A DNA stretch of 64,000 bases from Brenneria nigrifluens DSM 30175 = ATCC 13028 (GTDB taxonomy: Bacteria; Pseudomonadota; Gammaproteobacteria; Enterobacterales; Enterobacteriaceae): positions 1,426,001-1,490,000 of the forward strand of contig NZ_CP034036.1 in NCBI RefSeq assembly GCF_005484965.1, read 5' to 3'. The notes beneath the pieces were generated by a model. It saw only the letters and a program-made list of their open reading frames with translations, was not told the origin of the DNA and did not search any database. Shown here one piece after another: positions 60,818 to 64,000 of the stretch (positions within the stretch are counted from its first letter, which is position 1; every line of letters starts with the position of its first letter). The position numbers were made by a program, and so were the translations under genes.

Positions 60818-61597
60818 ATGAAAAAACTGATAAAAGTTTTACCGCTGGCATTCATTCTGGCGGCAGGAAGTACCATGGCGGATATTCCTAAAAATATTAA
60901 ATTAGGCACCGATCCATCTTATGCCCCTTTTGAATCGAAAAGTGCCAGCGGTGAACTGGTCGGGTTTGATATCGATCTGGCAAAAGAATTATGCAAACGT
61001 ATCGCGGCCAACTGTACCTTTGTCGAAAGTGACTTTGATGCGTTGATTCCGTCGCTGAAAGCGAAAAAAATCGACGCCATTATCTCTTCGCTCTCCATCA
61101 CCGAAAAACGCCAGCAGGAAATTTCCTTTACTGAAAAACTGTATGCAGCCAACGCGCGTCTGATTGCCAAGAAAGACGCCGATATTCAACCGACGCAGGC
61201 ATCCCTGGCCGGCAAACGCGTTGGCGTATTACAGGCCTCCACCCAGGAAGCCTATGCCAATGCTTACTGGCAGCCGAAAGGCATTGAGGTTGTCGCTTAC
61301 CAGAATCAGGAATTAATCTATTCCGACTTGACGGCCGGCCGTATTGACGCCGCGTTTCAGGATGAGGTGGCGGGCAGCGAAGGTTTTCTGAAGCTGGCTA
61401 TCGGCAAGGATTATGCGTTTGCCGGCCCGGCGGTAAAAGATGATAAATATTTCGGCGTGGGCACCGGTATGGGGCTGCGTAAAACGGATACCGAGCTGAA
61501 GGCCGCGCTGGATAAGGCCTTTGAGGAAATGCGTAAAGACGGCACCTACGATACCCTGGCGAAAAAATACTTCGATTTTGACGTCTACGGCGGCTAA
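60818..61597 (+). CDS. hisJ: Histidine/lysine-arginine-ornithine periplasmic binding protein (HisJ)
   Basis: A 259-residue precursor with a signal peptide ending near STMAD. The mature protein carries HisJ/ArgT blocks: KLGTDPSYAPFESKSASGELVGFDIDLA, SLSITEKRQQEISFTEKLY and the end YFDFDVYGG, which is identical in HisJ. It delivers amino acids to HisQMP. It is the only binding protein here; the second one of E. coli (ArgT) is missing, so this protein may cover both substrate ranges. Four cysteines are reduced to two, at the HisJ disulfide positions. Confidence 0.92.
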   Translation: MKKLIKVLPLAFILAAGSTMADIPKNIKLGTDPSYAPFESKSASGELVGFDIDLAKELCKRIAANCTFVESDFDALIPSLKAKKIDAIISSLSITEKRQQEISFTEKLYAANARLIAKKDADIQPTQASLAGKRVGVLQASTQEAYANAYWQPKGIEVVAYQNQELIYSDLTAGRIDAAFQDEVAGSEGFLKLAIGKDYAFAGPAVKDDKYFGVGTGMGLRKTDTELKAALDKAFEEMRKDGTYDTLAKKYFDFDVYGG

Positions 61598-61623
61598 GTC
61601 TCCGTTATTGGTTGTTTTGGTCG

Positions 61624-61658
61624 CTGATAAACCGCGACGGCAGGCCGCGGTTTATCAG
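61624..61658 (+). promoter_or_regulatory. 13-bp stem hairpin between hisJ and hisQ
   Basis: CTGATAAACCGCG pairs perfectly with CGCGGTTTATCAG around a 9-base loop. No T-tract follows. Such hairpins after binding-protein genes protect the upstream mRNA and lower expression of the membrane components. Confidence 0.65.
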
Positions 61659-61773
61659 GATGCCCGCCCGCGCGTGAGTAACGCCGGCAAAGGCCGTACG
61701 ACGGATTCAGCAAGTCCGTCACGCCACAATGCCTGGCGGTTAACCTCCATTTTACTCTTAACGGATATGAGCA

Positions 61774-62463
61774 ATGCTGTATGGCTACTCGCAATTAATT
61801 CTGGATGGCGCGGCGATGACGCTGGAGCTGGCGGTGAGTTCGCTGCTGCTGGCGTTGGTCATCGGGCTGATCGGCGCCGGCGCGAAGCTGTCCGCCAATC
61901 GGCTGCTGTCGGGATGTTTCTCCTGCTATACCACGCTGATTCGCGGCGTGCCCGATCTGGTGCTGATGCTGCTGATTTTTTACGGTCTTCAGATCGCGCT
62001 GAATAGCATAACGGAGGCGCTGGGTTTCAGCCAAATCGATATCGATCCCCTAACGGCCGGCGTTATCACGCTGGGCTTTATCTACGGCGCCTATTTTACC
62101 GAAACATTTCGTGGCGCCTATCTGGCGGTGTCTCGCGGTCAGATTGAGGCCGCCGTCGCTTTTGGTTTTACGCCGATGAAAGTATTTCGCCGCATCCTGT
62201 TTCCCTCAATGATGCGTTTTGCTTTACCCGGTATCGGTAATAACTGGCAGGTTATTTTAAAGGCGACGGCGCTGGTGTCGCTGCTTGGCCTGAATGATGT
62301 GATTAAGGCAACGCAACTGGCCGGTAAAGGAGCGCATGAGCCATTTTATTTCGCACTGGTCGCTGGAGCGATGTATTTGATCTTTACCACTGTCTCCAAC
62401 GGGGTTCTGTGGTGGCTGGAAAAACGCTATTCGCAGGGAGTCAGAAAAATAATCTATGAGTGA
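61774..62463 (+). CDS. hisQ: Histidine ABC transporter permease HisQ
   Basis: A 229-residue inner-membrane permease of the HisMQ type. It has the EAA loop AAVAFGFTPMKVFRRILFPSMMRFALPGIGNNW and about five helices (first LILDGAAMTLELAVSSLLLALVIG). It forms the channel with HisM. It overlaps hisM by 8 bp. Confidence 0.96.
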   Translation: MLYGYSQLILDGAAMTLELAVSSLLLALVIGLIGAGAKLSANRLLSGCFSCYTTLIRGVPDLVLMLLIFYGLQIALNSITEALGFSQIDIDPLTAGVITLGFIYGAYFTETFRGAYLAVSRGQIEAAVAFGFTPMKVFRRILFPSMMRFALPGIGNNWQVILKATALVSLLGLNDVIKATQLAGKGAHEPFYFALVAGAMYLIFTTVSNGVLWWLEKRYSQGVRKIIYE

Positions 62464-63172
62464 GATCCTGCAACAATACTGGCAGTCTCTGCTATGGAGC
62501 GACGGTTATCGCCTGACCGGTCTGGCGATGACCATGTGGCTGCTGATTTCCTCCGTGGCGATTGGCGGGACGTTGGCGTTACCTCTGGCGGTGGCCAGAG
62601 TCTCGCCGCGGCGTCGGTTCAGCCTGCCGGTTTGGATATTTACCTATGTTTTTCGCGGTACTCCGCTTTATGTGCAGCTATTGGTGTTCTATTCCGGGGC
62701 TTACAGCCTGGAGATTGTACGCGGAAGCGATCTGTTAAACGCGTTTTTCCGCAGCGGTTTGAACTGTGCCGTTCTGGCGCTGGCGCTCAATACCTGTGCT
62801 TATACCACTGAAATTTTCGCCGGTGCGATTCGTTCCGTTCCCTATGGGGAAATCGAAGCCGCCAGGGCCTATGGCTTCTCTCGCTTTAAGCAATACCGCT
62901 GCATTATTCTGCCGGGCGCCCTGCGTATCGCGCTGCCGGCTTACTGTAACGAAGTGATCCTGATGCTGCACTCCACGGCGCTGGCGTTTACCGTCACGGT
63001 GCCGGATATTCTGAAGATCGCCCGCGACATTAATGCCGCAACCTACCAGCCGTTTCACGCCTTCGGCATCGCCGCGGCGATCTATCTGGCGGTTTCTTTT
63101 GCGTTAATCGGGTTGTTCAGAAAAGCGGAACAGCGCTGGTTACGCCATCTTATTACCCGTTCATCCCATTAA
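62456..63172 (+). CDS. hisM: Histidine ABC transporter permease HisM
   Basis: A 238-residue permease partner of HisQ. The EAA loop reads EAARAYGFSRFKQYRCIILPGALRIALPAYCNE, with the usual helix pattern and the YVFRGTPLYVQLLVFYSG segment. Length equals the E. coli protein. Confidence 0.96.
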   Translation: MSEILQQYWQSLLWSDGYRLTGLAMTMWLLISSVAIGGTLALPLAVARVSPRRRFSLPVWIFTYVFRGTPLYVQLLVFYSGAYSLEIVRGSDLLNAFFRSGLNCAVLALALNTCAYTTEIFAGAIRSVPYGEIEAARAYGFSRFKQYRCIILPGALRIALPAYCNEVILMLHSTALAFTVTVPDILKIARDINAATYQPFHAFGIAAAIYLAVSFALIGLFRKAEQRWLRHLITRSSH

Positions 63173-63187
63173 ATCCAGGAATAGAGT

Positions 63188-63961
63188 ATGTCGAATAATC
63201 AGTTGATGGTGACGGATCTGCATAAACGTTATGGTCAGCATGAAGTGCTGAAGGGCGTTTCGCTACAGGCTAACGCCGGGGATGTGATTTCGATTATCGG
63301 ATCGTCCGGCTCCGGCAAAAGCACCCTGCTGCGCTGCATCAACTTTTTGGAAAAACCCTGCGAAGGGACCATCTATGTCAACGACCAGGAAATCCGCATG
63401 GTGCGCGATAACGGCGGTGAGTTGAAGGTGTTCGATAAAAAACAGCTGCAGATGTTGCGTACCCGTCTGACGATGGTATTTCAGCATTTTAACCTGTGGA
63501 GCTTTATGACCGCGCTGGAAAACGTGATGGAGGCGCCGGTTCAGGTATTGGGGCTGAGTAAGGCCGAGGCGCGCCAGCGCGCGGCGTTTTATCTGGATAA
63601 AGTGGGCATCACCGGGGAGGCGCAGAGTAAATACCCGGCCAATCTCTCCGGCGGACAGCAGCAGCGGGTATCGATTGCGCGGGCGCTGGCGATGGAGCCG
63701 GAAGTGCTGCTATTCGACGAACCCACCTCCGCGCTGGATCCGGAACTGGTCGGCGAGGTGTTGCGTATTATGCGGCAACTGGCGGAAGAGGGGAAAACGA
63801 TGGTGGTGGTCACCCATGAAATGGAGTTTGCGCGCCACGTTTCCAGCCATGTGATTTTTCTGCACCAGGGCGTGATTGAAGAAGAGGGGCCGCCGGATGT
63901 GCTGTTCGGCAGCCCCAAAAGCCCCCGTTTACAGCAGTTTCTGTCGGGAACCCTGAAATAA
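63188..63961 (+). CDS. hisP: Histidine ABC transporter ATPase HisP
   Basis: A 257-residue ATPase: Walker A GSSGSGKST near residue 40, Q-loop VFQHFNLWSFM, signature LSGGQQQR, Walker B VLLFDEPTSALD and switch His in VTHEMEFA. It powers the HisJQM importer. It starts 15 bp after hisM and is followed by a terminator. Confidence 0.97.
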   Translation: MSNNQLMVTDLHKRYGQHEVLKGVSLQANAGDVISIIGSSGSGKSTLLRCINFLEKPCEGTIYVNDQEIRMVRDNGGELKVFDKKQLQMLRTRLTMVFQHFNLWSFMTALENVMEAPVQVLGLSKAEARQRAAFYLDKVGITGEAQSKYPANLSGGQQQRVSIARALAMEPEVLLFDEPTSALDPELVGEVLRIMRQLAEEGKTMVVVTHEMEFARHVSSHVIFLHQGVIEEEGPPDVLFGSPKSPRLQQFLSGTLK

Positions 63962-63969
63962 TTTCGTTT

Positions 63970-63998
63970 CGGCTGGCGTTACGTCAGCCGGTTTTTTT
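63970..63998 (+). terminator. Terminator of the his transport operon
   Basis: Stem CGGCTGGCG/CGTCAGCCG (one G-T pair) with loop TTA, then GTTTTTTT, directly after hisP. Confidence 0.85.
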
Positions 63999-64000
63999 CG

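Overview
The window is a chromosomal segment of an Enterobacterales bacterium. The long ordered run from yfdC and mlaA through fadL, fadIJ, sixA, smrB, prmB, aroC, mepA, yfcA, epmC, mnmC, fabB, flk, pdxB, usg, truA, dedA, accD, folC, dedD, cvpA, purF, ubiX and hisJQMP is the E. coli-like argW-to-his-transport neighbourhood. GC-rich coding DNA, an orphan prepilin peptidase, an H-NS paralogue and a 127-bp intergenic palindrome suggest Pectobacteriaceae (Brenneria, Dickeya, Lonsdalea or Pectobacterium type). The genus is an inference.

Layout. 0-3 kb: a leftward three-gene operon, dgcN-dgcA-dat, for D-glutamate/D-amino acid catabolism. 3-10 kb: alaC, an orphan prepilin peptidase, a newly proposed 24-residue membrane protein, dbpA, a small lipoprotein and yedI. 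10-14.7 kb: a UbiD-family decarboxylase with an SsuABC-type ABC importer of unknown substrate; the permease appears frameshifted at its N-terminus. 15 kb: an H-NS paralogue. 15.8-28.0 kb: a 12.2-kb P4-like satellite integrated at the 3' end of tRNA-Arg(CCU), bounded by a 23-bp direct repeat. 28-64 kb: conserved housekeeping genes, with an M20-peptidase remnant between yfcZ and fadI.

The satellite is the most interesting part. It carries P4-type machinery: an integrase, an AlpA regulator, an alpha-type primase-helicase, an Ogr/Delta activator, an Icd-like protein and an antisense-RNA immunity leader. It also has a replication-origin candidate in which twelve 7-bp iterons form an exactly mirror-symmetric array. 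It encodes its own P2-type major capsid protein and a gpO-like protease that has lost the scaffolding half, and it has a P2-like cos candidate. No other virion genes were found. Its cargo is an AT-rich, translationally coupled ABC-ATPase plus Toprim pair next to the integrase, resembling the split OLD/PARIS class of anti-phage systems. The inferred lifestyle is a satellite that builds a capsid from its own shell protein, borrows portal, terminase and tail from a P2-like helper, and protects the host through its cargo.

Regulatory sites read directly from sequence include FadR-type sites at fadL, fadI and fabB, a FabR-type palindrome at fabB, a PurR box at cvpA-purF, and a sigma-54 promoter with an NtrC site upstream of hisJ. 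The sigma-54 arrangement is the one usually found upstream of argT, which is missing here.
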